Positions 1 to 9,611 of a stretch of 64,000 bases of DNA are shown here, piece by piece (within the stretch, counting starts at the first letter, position 1; each line of letters opens with the position of its first letter). Both the position numbers and the translations under genes were made by a program. Source of the DNA: Limnanthes douglasii subsp. nivea (Eukaryota; Streptophyta; Magnoliopsida; Brassicales; Limnanthaceae); NCBI GenBank assembly GCA_036936605.1, contig JAUPFV010000005.1, forward strand, positions 234,327,770 to 234,391,769. The letters run 5' to 3'. The notes below the pieces were generated by a model. The model saw only the letters and a program-made list of their open reading frames with translations. It was not told the DNA's origin and made no database searches.

Positions 1-200
1 AATACTTCGAAGGATGGCGAAAACAATTAGAAAGTTATTGTATTTTGTCTTGATAAATTGTATGTTAAATTAACTCCTCGTATGTTTTTTTGAGTGGCTA
101 TCACATGCCATTGTTTTTAATTTGGAGCCAAATTTCATGTTTGTTATTTTGTTAATTTCTCAACTTGTGTTAATATTATAAACACCTTGCATCATAAAAA

Positions 201-410
201 AATATCACTTCACAAATCGTCACTTCGACAAATATCATTTCACAAATTAACACTTTGAAATATAACACGTCACAAATTGGCACTTTTAAAAATATCACTT
301 CATAAATTGTCACTTCGAAAAATATCACATCACAAATTAACACTTCGAAATATATCACTTCTCAAATTAGCACTTTGAAAAATATTGGTTTGAAAATATC
401 ACTTCGTAAA
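201..410. repeat. 30-bp tandem repeat (about 7 units)
   Basis: Units built around AATATCACTTCACAAAT and CACTTCGAAA begin at 201, 231, 261, 291, 321, 351 and 381, an exact 30-bp spacing with scattered substitutions. The array lies just beyond the C-terminal end of the minus-strand integrase remnant, so on that strand it is in the 3' noncoding region of element D. The other Tat elements here carry arrays of different monomer length at the same place. Confidence 0.85.
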
Positions 411-619
411 TTATTACAAGGGTGATCACAACGTTAAAGAAATCACACACTTGATGTATTGGCAAAAAAACTGTTGTATTCACAATATCGGCTATATAGG
501 AACCTTATTAACACATTCCCGAGTCACCACGAGAAGAAATAGTATGTTAACTGTTCATATACACATAAGCAAGATAATTCCCAAATTGATGTTTAAAAAA
601 CAATACAATCGCACATGTT

Positions 620-2473
620 GTAATGGCCCCCCTTCTTATCTTCCAAACGATATGTCCCAAGTTTGATCTTTTTTACCACTGAATACGGTCATTCCCAGTT
701 CAAACCCAGTTTACCCAGCATATTTTCCTTGGTATGCAAAAAGCATTTTCTCAACACTTTATCTCCTAATTTAAAATCCATTCGTCTTACCTTGGAAGCA
801 TAACGAGTCCTCATGAATGTTTGGTGATGAAGTGAATTTAAATGTGTCATTATCCTTTTTCCTTCTAGCAAACCAAGCTATACTATTTTAGCTTCTTCAT
901 TATCATCCTCATAATAGTACAGTACTCTATATGATAAAAGAGTAGATTCTGCTAGGATGACTGTATTCATTCCATACACCAGGAATTTTCCTCAGTTGCA
1001 GTCCGAGGGGTCGTTCGGATAGGCCCGTAACACCTCTTGAAAATAATTAGGCCACGTTCCAACTGCACCTTCGAAATTTTTCTTAATACCATCCAAGATT
1101 TTTATATTAGTAACTTCTACCTGGAAATTTACTTGTAGATGAAAAGGTGTTAAAAAACATTGCTTGATTTCTCTCGAAGAACAAAAGGATTTTATCTATT
1201 TGTTGTTGAATTGAGGTCCATTATCTGTGGTAATTATTTGAGGCACCCCAAATCTACAACAAATATTCGATAAAATAAACTTGATGACATCTTTAGCTCT
1301 TGTTTAATCTACTGCGACAATAATAGTTTGATGCCCTCCCGAAGACATTGGTAATGGCCTACCAAGTCTATCCCCAATATATCAAATGAGAGCACCTCAT
1401 AAATTAAATTTAGTGGTACAACTAGAATATGAATGAGATTTGTGAATCTCTGACAAGTATCACAATTTCAAACTAAAATTTTGGTATCAATCGTTATGAT
1501 AGGCCAATAATACCATGTTAATAATACTCTTATTGTTAAAAACTTGATACCACAATAAGCGTAACCTTCCTCATCACGCAGTTCCACTAAGATTATTTTA
1601 GATTTTTTTCCCTCAAACATCTCAACAATGGTCAACTCAAACATTTCTTATACAATATCCCTATAAGGACTGTAAATCTGTGCGCCTTAAACCTTAGTTT
1701 TTTAGTTAATCTTTTGTCAACTAGTAACGTCCATTTGAGGAAACATTCTTTTAAATCAAACTACCAATCTCGTTCTTCTTCCTTGGCAGCTACAAACACC
1801 TCTTTAGAATATTGACATTGCTCATATTTCATCATTTTAGATGGACTTTATTGTACGAAAATCCAATGATAGATTTCAGAATAAGCAATGGTTCCATAGA
1901 GTTTGCAATAATGTTTTATCCCCGATTGATATATTCAACCGTTAGATAATTGAACATCATTGCCAATCCTCTCTCAATTCTCGCAAATATTTTATGAGTT
2001 GATCTTTTTTAATCTTAGACGTTCCCAACATATAATTCACCACAAGTTATGAATCATTATTCAAACATACTTTCTTAGCTTCATGAATATCTCAATCCAA
2101 CAAGTGTCGTCTTGTATTCAGCTTCATCATTTGACGCTTTAAATCTGAACTGTATGGCTTGATACATGGTCTCCCTCGATGGAGCTACCAGCTGAATTCT
2201 CGCTCCCGATCCTAAAATACTTGAAAATCTATCACTTCTAACCAACCGTTCATCCATTAAAGCCAATTCGTATGTATCATTTTCCTCGATATCAAATCGC
2301 TCAGAAATAAAAACAAGAAAATCAGAAAAACCTTTGGCCTTGATTGTTGCTCGAGTAGTAAATTCAGTGTTATAATCTCTTAACTCTAGAGAGATCCGAA
2401 TAGGTTTTTGTAACGGGATTTCTATCTGAATAGCAAAGGTTTTGGAATAAAGGTAGTCAAATACTTTAAGCAT
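620..2473 (-). pseudogene. Element D: Tat-lineage pol remnant (RNase H to integrase C-terminus)
   Basis: Read on the minus strand. The end of the RT-linked RNase H and the start of the archaeal-type RNase H lie at 2,473-2,081 (NDEAEYKTTLVGLRYS matches the NNEAEYEAALAGLRLA block of elements A and B). A frameshifted zinc-binding and catalytic integrase core follows at about 1,500-1,190 (TTDNGPQF is readable). The integrase C-terminus lies at 871-620 (SKVRRMDFKLGDKVLRK, then TYRLEDKKG). Decay is heavy. The catalytic DGGS of the second RNase H reads DRFS. Just after the first integrase Asp (AVD) an in-frame deletion of 36 bp net leaves a TAA. Polymerase and gag are absent; recognisable sequence ends near 2,500. 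A near-identical copy is at 62,224-64,000. Confidence 0.85.
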
Positions 2474-2639
2474 TTATCCCAATAGGCTTTTCTGAAAGGC
2501 CTTATATAATAAATCTCTCTAATATAAATACTTACCATTACTTTTTATTAATTTACTATTTAATATTTAATATTTACTTTTTACTAACTTACTTAAATTA
2601 CTAAAGCCTAACTAAACAATCTAAAATAACCCGACCCAG

Positions 2640-3180
2640 TTACACCAAAAACCTTAATTTCAAACTCTCTTCTTTAAAGTGTGTTGTACATATGCTTGCT
2701 TCGGCATATATGAATCTACGAGCTGAAAGAACGGGTTCCCCTACATTATCAGGATCTCAGCAAGATCTGGTATCGGTTGGACATCTTAAATACCCGATGG
2801 TGGTGTCACTTAATTTTATTTACCTTGATGATTCTCATAAATATTAGTAGTTGGTTTTTAAGAAGATCTTAATTTGGAGTATGAAGTAACTTGGAAATGG
2901 TTTCTGCTGCTCTTGCGGGTTCCAACTCAAGTGAGAGATTAAAAAATAAAATTCTAGATCATAAGATATTTTGGTAATGTTTGTTTTTATCCTAGTATTT
3001 ACAAATTTTCTTGCTTTATTGAATGAGAATTTTGCAGCCATCACACATACTTGTTCAGTTATTTTTTTAGGCATATGTTCAACAGCTTGAGAATAACAGG
3101 CTGAAGTTGACTCAACTTGAGCAAGAATTGCAACGAGCTCGTTAGCGGGTATGCTATATTCTTTGTTGGGAACCAACTAT
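2640..3180 (+). pseudogene. Fragment of a TGA-type bZIP transcription factor gene
   Basis: At 3,071-3,152 a run of T ending in TTTTTTAG, like a splice acceptor, is followed by codons reading AYVQQLENNRLKLTQLEQEL and then QRAR and a stop. This is the leucine zipper following the basic region in TGA-class bZIP factors (family knowledge). The sequence before it looks like intron with flanking exon pieces. The rest of the gene, including the basic region, is missing, so it is a captured or decayed fragment. A second, more diverged copy is at 22,386-22,880 and shares the flanking intron-like sequence, so the unit was duplicated with its surroundings. Confidence 0.65.
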
Positions 3181-4160
3181 TGAGATTCATTCATGAAAAA
3201 ACTGGTCACTTTTGTTAACAAATGTTGCATATATGGTCAATGCCGCGTGTCAATTAACCATAATGTGTCACGTGGTACCCAAACCTACAAAAAAAATCAC
3301 ATTTGAGACCCAAAATATCCCTCAACTTAATTTTTTACTATTTTACTTTTATTTTAACTTTTTTACTATTTAACTTAGATACTTACTTTAACTTTTTTAC
3401 TATTTAACTTAAATACTTACAATTAATTTTTAATAACCTACCATTTAACACAGGCCTATACTATATTGAGACCTACAATTCAAAAAAGTTCAAAAAAACT
3501 TAAAAAGGCCAAAATATCCCTAATTTATAAAAACCTAAATTCAACCTAAATACCTAGAATTTAACTCTCCCCATCTCTACAAACTACCCAACACTAAAAA
3601 TAACCTAAAACCCCCATAAATCATAATTAGATTATGGATTTGAGAGATTTAAATTACTATTTTTGTTACAATATTTAAGATTTTACATTAGAGATGAGGA
3701 ACCATTAATGAACCATCTGGAAACATAAGTCGAGGTACATTTCTTAATCTTTTTTAGGCTCAAATATTTTTAGCACATATCACGCGAGTGTGTGCATGAA
3801 ATGTGCATGTTACATGCACATTTTTGGCTTAAATTAGGATTGTGTCTCATGGGTGATTTTAGCAAATGTTATGCATAATTGTACGCGATTTTAAGATAAA
3901 TTAGAGTATTGTTCATGCACGATTTTGTTATTATTTGTTCAATCGTATGCATAATTTTGGCAAAAATGTTATGCATGGTTCTTGGAAAATTATATAAATT
4001 TTGATGTAATAAGTGCGAAAGGCTGTGGATTTTGATATAATTTAATGTATATCATAGGAACCGAGATAACAGCCATGTTCGATGGCCGATTATACACATA
4101 TTTTTACTAATAATAACTATTACACCAAATCTAATTTGAACGCATGAGTTGAATTTGAAA
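3181..4160. other. AT-rich stretch without a recognisable gene
   Basis: Very AT-rich, with repeated ACTTTTTTACTATTTAACTTA-like segments at about 3,340-3,430. No reading frame, tRNA-like or transposon-end signature was recognised. Confidence 0.5.
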
Positions 4161-4720
4161 GTACCAAGTTAGGATTCATTATTACTATTGTTAAACAGTA
4201 CGAAAGTAGTAAAAATGAGAAAACTCCAAGGATGTATTATGAGTGCGAGAGATAATGTGTTTATAAAGCTAAACCCAAACTAGGGTTTGCGAAGAAGTGG
4301 CGACAATATTCGTTAAAAAAAATTGATTGTCCCTTCACAATAAGGGGAAGTCCAGCCGTAGATGTACCCGATTATTGGAGATCGATAGTGGTAAACTGGA
4401 AACACAATCACCAACTGTTTTACACTTGGATGGTCATTCAAGAGCCATTATACTAAAAACGAATGATGAAGAGTTTGTTCATAAACTCACGACAATCGTT
4501 TCTCGGCCAAGAGAGATATATCATGGTTTAAAGCTTATGAACCCTGAAAATGTATCTTGTATGCGTATCATTTACAATATGCGTCAAAAACACTGTTTGG
4601 TCGATAAATCAAGCAATACCCAAATGCAATACTTGTTTGGTAAATTAAAAGAGCACAAGTAATTCATTTGGGAGCGGACAAGCGAAGCAAACAAAATTCA
4701 ATTTGTGACACATATTAGAT
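4160..4720 (+). pseudogene. MULE/FAR1-type transposase N-terminal remnant
   Basis: Two frames together read like the N-terminal part of plant MULE transposases and FAR1-related proteins: CPFTIRGSPAVD, then WKHNHQL around 4,330-4,410, followed by an open stretch to 4,662 containing REIYHGLKLMNPENVS and MRIIYNMRQKH. In that family this is a zinc-binding DNA-binding region followed by the pre-catalytic helical region. A frameshift lies between the halves and no catalytic DDE part is present. Terminal inverted repeats were not found. The assignment is from remembered family patterns. Confidence 0.55.
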
Positions 4721-4929
4721 AAAAATATAACATATCCCTTTAAGTGTTAGGATCAACCAACGTGATATTTTAAAGTTAAATTTTGGGGTAAAAAACTAAC
4801 CTCATCATATCTCTTTACAACATACTCGCTTAACAAAAATATAGTATGTTGAATATTATCTCGAGTCTCTTAGTCTCAACCGAAAGAATGAGGCGTATAT
4901 CTACACGTGACCGGGTGAGCGATAACCTA

Positions 4930-5445
4930 TGAACTATGAGGCGTAGTCGGAATGAAAGGGAAGTGATCATAAATTCATGTCTAAAACAGTGTAATGAAAC
5001 TAGTAAAACCCAATGACACATGTAAAGCTAGTTATACTTAAACGCGGTCCTATAGTTCTCAATGAACTGTAGATAATCGAGCGATATATTATTTCCTATA
5101 TTGTAAAATAAAATATAACAACCAAACATATGCAACAAATACGCCATGATTGCCCAAGAAACCATATCATCTGAAATCACATAATCGCAAAACTCAACAA
5201 TCGAGTATCACTCACACAATAAAAAGAACATACATGTCTTCATTTACCAACACGGTTACGATTAAGCTTCATCTTAAGATCATTATTATATAAACCTACT
5301 AAAACGGCTTACCAAGCTATTTGTTTACCTTTGCTAGGAAACATAACTAGGTTGAAATCCTGACCTGTAACCGGAAGACCGGTGATGGTGTGGATGTCGT
5401 CTAGCATGACCATTATCTCACCAAAAGAAAAATAAAATATGTTGG
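4930..5445 (-). pseudogene. Plant mobile domain (PMD) gene remnant, copy 1
   Basis: On the minus strand the segment around 5,440-5,340 reads like the FGEITVTLDDVHTI-LxVTG signature of the plant mobile domain (MAIN/MAIL1-like, also annotated in plant genomes as aminotransferase-like mobile domain). Further along, the text matches copy 2 (5,780-6,317) segment for segment, e.g. the stretch around 5,040-5,190 against 5,890-6,060. Stops and indels interrupt both copies. PMD proteins occur both as host genes and inside transposons; nothing here tells which. Confidence 0.6.
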
Positions 5446-5779
5446 TCTCCTTGTCGGCGGGGCGGTTTTATTCGAATTGGAACAGATCAATTACTAGGAT
5501 CTTTTAGGTCTCTTCTAATCGAAGGGATCTTTTTATTTCATATTCATATCAAATCATTATTTTTCTTCAAACACTATAAGGTGATAAAAACCTAAGATAA
5601 ATTTAGTCAAATCAATTTTGTCCGCTAATTTAAATTACTTTTCATCTTGTGGTCGGCGCATTGATTGTCAGGATTCTATTCGCTATCGGGGAAAAAATTG
5701 TAGAATATTCTTATATTGTTAGAATACATAATTAGAACTTTTACTCGGAGATTCATTATTTAAATCACTGATAACGCAA
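5446..5779. repeat. Dispersed repeat related to the PAH gene 5' region, copy a
   Basis: Contains ATTCGAATTGGAACAGATC, TCTTCTAATCGAAGGGATC and TTCATTATTTAAATCACT. The same ordered blocks recur at 23,860-24,120, 27,900-28,070 and 29,740-30,150. It sits exactly between the two PMD copies, so it was inserted at, or took part in, their duplication. Confidence 0.7.
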
Positions 5780-6629
5780 TGACGGAGAAGTGATTGTATA
5801 TTCATGTCTCCAACAGTGCAACAAAACTAGTAAAACCCAATGACACATGTAAAGAGCCCCGACCAAGCTGGTAATATAGTTGGCCAATATAAGTTAGCCC
5901 TAGTTATACCTAAACGTGGTCCTATAGTTCTCAACGACCTGTAGATAATCGAGCGATATATTGTTTCCTGTCTTGTTAGATAAAATACAACAACCAAACA
6001 TATAGAACAAATACGTCATGGTCGCCAAATAAATCATATCATCTGAAATCACATTATCGCAAAACTCAACAGTCGAGTATCACTCATGCAAGAAAAACAG
6101 ACATGTCTCCCACTGCCAGCACAGTTACGATCAAACTTCGTCTTAAGATCATAATTATATAAACCTAGTATGCGACCATACCAAGCTATTTGTTAACCTT
6201 TGCTAGGAAACGTAACTAGGTCGAAATCCTGACCTGTAACTGAAAGACTGATGATGGTGTGTATGTCGTCTAGTGTGACTGTTATCTCACCAAAAGCAAA
6301 ATAGAACGTGTTGGTCTGCCCCCATGGGGGTAACCGAGTTGGTTAAGTAAGACATGCTTGTGATTAAAGGTCATGAGTTCGAGTCCCTCTACATACGATT
6401 TCTCGACTGAGCCTGTCGCCTTGTGTGGTTTACCTTCTAGTGTTGGTTTGCAGGCTATTGCATCAGACTGAGAGTTTACCCTGTGCGCACTCATTGCACT
6501 CTGAATAGCGGCTGCGGGTTCCTTCAAAAAAAATAAAAAAAAGAACGTGTTGGTCTCCTGATGTCATATCTCTAAGAATGCCTCTATCATATGACCGTTG
6601 GTAGCCCAACGCGTAAAATAGTTGAGTAG
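5780..6629 (-). pseudogene. Plant mobile domain gene remnant, copy 2, split by a SINE and element A
   Basis: On the minus strand the order is: NGHMIEAFLEI then HQETNTF at about 6,610-6,545, a SINE (6,318-6,541), then FAFGEITVTLDDIHTI and SVTGQDFDLVTFPSKG at about 6,310-6,195, then decayed sequence. ETHTFHLP-GEMTVTLDD is the conserved core of the plant mobile domain (family knowledge). The more N-terminal part continues at 21,231 onwards, beyond element A, because A inserted at 6,625-6,629. Stops in the core show it is dead. Confidence 0.65.
6318..6541 (+). mobile_element. tRNA-derived SINE with 15-bp target site duplication
   Basis: A 224-bp insert flanked by perfect direct copies of AGAACGTGTTGGTCT at 6,303-6,317 and 6,542-6,556. 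The head carries an RNA polymerase III box A (TAACCGAGTTGGTTAAG, 6,331-6,347) and box B (GAGTTCGAGTCCC, 6,375-6,387) at tRNA-like spacing. The tail is A-rich. The 3' half (GCGGCTGCGGGTTCC) resembles the conserved 3' part of Au-type plant SINEs, but the family is not certain. Box B is near-consensus, so the copy is probably fairly young. Confidence 0.88.
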
Positions 6630-6650
6630 TGATAAGGAAGAATAAAAGAC

Positions 6651-6790
6651 AAGGGCCAAAATGCATAGAAATAAATGTATAAGGGTCGAAATGGATAGAA
6701 ATAAATGTATATGGGCCAAAATGCATAGAAATAAATGTATAGGGGCCAAAATGCATTAAAATAAGTGTATAAGGGTTGAAATGCATGAAT
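6651..6790. repeat. 30-bp tandem repeat in the LTR U3
   Basis: ATGCATAGAAATAAATGTAT-type units begin at 6,661, 6,691, 6,721 and 6,751. The same four occur in the 3' LTR (20,813-20,950); B has one unit, which accounts for most of the LTR length difference. Confidence 0.9.
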
Positions 6791-6884
6791 TGTAAAGATA
6801 TAACTAAAATAGGAAGGAACCTTAAATCGGGGACTAAAAGATGTAATTAAACCAAATTAAAGCGTGTGGGGTCCGCAATTGTAC

Positions 6885-6892
6885 TATAAAAG
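6885..6892 (+). promoter_or_regulatory. LTR promoter TATA box
   Basis: TATAAAAG in the context ACTATAAAAGGACC, about 180 bp before the LTR end. The same box is in the 3' LTR (21,047) and in both LTRs of B (e.g. 34,714). It would set the start of the genomic RNA. Confidence 0.75.
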
Positions 6893-7063
6893 GACCACAC
6901 ACGCTTCACGAATCTCGAGATAAATAGTACGACTTTCTCTCTCTACTCTGTTTAGCATTTTCTCTCTCTAGATCTAACACTCAAATATTCTTCTACCTCA
7001 TAATCCTCTATCAACAAATCTTCTCATAACAAAATCACCCTCGGACCATCTTTTAACTCTTCA

Positions 7064-7081
7064 GTGGCGCCGCTTGTGGGA
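7064..7081 (+). other. Primer-binding site of element A
   Basis: GTGGCGCCGCTTGTGGGA directly follows the LTR. The TGGCGCC start fits the primer sites of Tat-lineage elements; the tRNA is not assigned. B and the inverted copy of A read CCGTCTG where this one reads CCGCTTG, so this copy has two changes. Confidence 0.8.
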
Positions 7082-7141
7082 AGCGAAAATCGCTCCGACG
7101 ATAATCACTTCCTAGAAATAATTCCCGTTTCGAGGAGAACC

Positions 7142-9605
7142 ATGGAAGGCCCAGGGGACGATTTGATTGATCACTGCGAGGAAAACATGGAGGCGGATGA
7201 CTTTCAGGACGACTTGGAATCCGAAGGAGAAAGAGGTCGGCGAGTCGAGAACGTTGTCGATGACTCCGCCCTCTTGGCTCAGAGGAATGAACTGCTGTTG
7301 GAAATCGAAAGGTTGAAGGCGGAGAAAGAAGCTGCTCAGAAAAATGTTCTATCTGAGATAAGAAGAGAACCCGTCGAACAAAGGGAGGAGCGGGACGTCG
7401 AAATTCGTCCCAAGAAAAGAGATGATAAATATCGAAGGCGTGAGTGAAGGTCTCCGAGGAGGAGAGAAAAGTACCGTTCGGACTCTGCTACTTCAAGTGA
7501 CTACTCACGGTATAGTATTTCTGAGTCATCTCCCCGGAGATACCACAGGAGGAAAAAGCGTGACCAGATGCGAACTGGTGCTCGAAGGGGAAGGAGTTCG
7601 GAGAGGAAATCCTCACGGGAGAAGAGTCGCCACGACCGAGTTGGTGATCGTTCTCACGAGCAGGCAAAGTTCCTTGGGAAGGATGATATGGGCCCTCGAA
7701 ATTCAGAATGGCAGCAGCAATACACTTTGCCCTCCGATGAGGGTCTGTACTTTTCAAACAACGATAATTTGAGGTCCAACGTTTATCGTACATGACATAA
7801 TTGGAGAGCCTCTCCTCTATCATCGGAGATCTTAGTGGGGAACCTCCCAAAGCACTTTGACATTTCGAAGCTTGAAAAGTTCAATGGGACTCAGGATCCG
7901 GATAATCACATCGAGCAGTTTAAGAACTTTATGATAAACTTTGACGACGATGATAAGCTTTTGTGCAGAGCGTTCTCTCAAACTTTCAAGGGAGTGGCAT
8001 CTAAATGGTACAATAGGCTACCTCAGGGCTCCATTAAGAACTTTGACATGTTCTGGAATATCTTTAGACAACACTTCGTCGGGAGCAAGAAGTTTCGGGC
8101 CAACGGAGATACCATAATCTACTGTAGACAAAAAGTGGGGGAGAGCCTCAAAAACTATACCAATCGCTTTGTCAAAACCAAAACAGATATGGAGTACTGT
8201 AAGGATTCGGTGGCGCTTGCAGCGTTCAGGATGGGCTTGCTCCCCGGGTTGTTGAAAGACACGGTGGCAGAAAGTCAAGCGATGACCTTTGGAGCATTGC
8301 TGGATCAAGTTGAGAATAGAATCTTGGTGGTAGAAACCCAAGCCTCAGAGAAAGGTTCCGGAGAGCAACTGGATCACAATCAATTTCAAAGAACGGAGCC
8401 AAGCTCTCAGGGCCCTCGATCAAACGTTCAAGCTAAAAGCACGGGTCAATATCCTCCAAGGCAAAAATCAAACCCGCAGTACTATGGCAATCAGTCAAAC
8501 TATAATCAAGGGGGCAGATACATGTCAAACAAATGGACTTGACCCGACTACTATGCGGAGTTGACAGAAAATGTCGCTGCAATCTTTGATAAGGCTAAGT
8601 CTTCGGTCACGTTCAGGAAGCCTTTTCCCATACAAACACCAAGGGAAAGCAGAAGTGTCAACAAATATTACAAATATCACGAGGATGTGGGCCATGACAC
8701 TAAGGATTGCATCGCCTTGAAGAAGGAGGTGCAGGCTCTCATTGAGAATGGAATGCTGTTGGAGTATGTCAAGAAACACTCCCAGAAAAATGCCGTGGTA
8801 AAAGCTGTCTCGAAGAATACTGACACAACTAATTTCCGAAGGGGTTGACGATTTTGACATCGAACAAGAGTATTTGGACCCCAAAGTTGGGAGGAACAAT
8901 GTAAACCTGGTAGAGGAAGAAATTCTGAGGGGGAGGGTGGACAGCCTTTGTGCATTTTTCGATTCTTTAGCAATTTTCGGCGGAGACACAATCGCAGGGA
9001 ATTCTAATAGCTCTCGCAAAAGGCACATGGTGAATCTAACCACCCAGATCGAAGCTGGAGTCTCCGCACAAATGCATCGCTCGCCTTCTCCTATTATTTG
9101 TTTTGATGATAATGATATGCGTAATGTTGCAGGCCCTCATGAGGACGCTGTAGTGATCGCGGCGGGCATCACCGGGGATCAGGTTCAAAAAATACTCATC
9201 GATACAGGAAGCTCTGCGAACATTTTGTTTATGAGCACTTACCGCCGCATTTCCGACCCACGGGTCATCCGAAGATCCGATAGGACAATCGTGGGTTTCA
9301 CTGGTGCCACAGCGGTTGTTGTGGGGGAGTTTCAATGTATGGTAGAGTTGGGTCGTGGACCATTCAGAAAAGAGGTAGAGGTACTCTTCATTGTGGTTGA
9401 CGCACCAACGTCTTATAACGCCATCCTGGGACGCTCTTGGTTATCTCGGATGCACGGCGTCATCTCCACGGTGCATCAATGCCTGAAATATGTGGTCGGA
9501 AACAACATTGGAACAGTCAGAAGTAGCCAGAAGATGGCACGAGAATGCTACCAGATAGCCCTGTCTTCCAAAGGGGTTCGAGGAGGGCCCTCTGACCCAG
9601 CATAG
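7142..9605 (+). pseudogene. Element A forward gag-pro (defective)
   Basis: Encodes the capsid polyprotein and aspartic protease. The start is taken at ATG 7,142 (ACCATGGAA, good initiation context), the position conserved in B and in the inverted copy. An acidic N-terminus and an Arg/Ser-rich stretch are followed by the retrotransposon gag domain (GTQDPDNHIEQFKNFMINF, about 7,880-8,090), a zinc-knuckle-like motif (KYHEDVGHDTKDC, about 8,670) and the protease (DTGSSANIL near 9,200, ILGRSWLSRM near 9,430). Breaks: TGA codons at about 7,445, 7,794 and 8,539, and a 5-bp deletion near 8,831 relative to the inverted arm. It ends at the conserved UAG 9,603-9,605. Confidence 0.9.
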
Positions 9606-9611
9606 CAATTA
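9603..9611 (+). promoter_or_regulatory. Leaky stop context between gag-pro and pol
   Basis: TAG CAA TTA, with pol continuing in the same frame. This fits the UAG-CAR-YYA readthrough motif known from tobamoviruses and from the SIRE1 retroelement. The identical nine bases are at 37,434-37,442 in B and, reversed, at 17,963-17,971 in the inverted arm. Confidence 0.75.

Larger units (their letters stand above)
6630..7063 (+). repeat. Element A 5' LTR
   Basis: 434 bp, TG...CA ends, followed directly by the primer-binding site. Ten substitutions and no indel against the 3' LTR at 20,792-21,225. Longer than the LTRs of B because of four 30-bp units at 6,651-6,790. The 3' part is rich in CTCTCT runs, like the Y patch of plant core promoters. 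Confidence 0.95.

Noticed and set aside
201..410. CRISPR-like array of short repeats
   Set aside because: Units are contiguous 30-bp repeats without distinct spacers, in plant DNA next to a retroelement.
6331..6390. A tRNA gene
   Set aside because: Boxes A and B are present but there is no tRNA fold; the flanking duplication and A-rich tail identify a SINE.
6463..6786. Minus-strand frames with repeated FISMHFGPYT-like segments
   Set aside because: They are translations of the 30-bp U3 repeat of the LTR and of the SINE edge; the same appears at 20,775-20,981.
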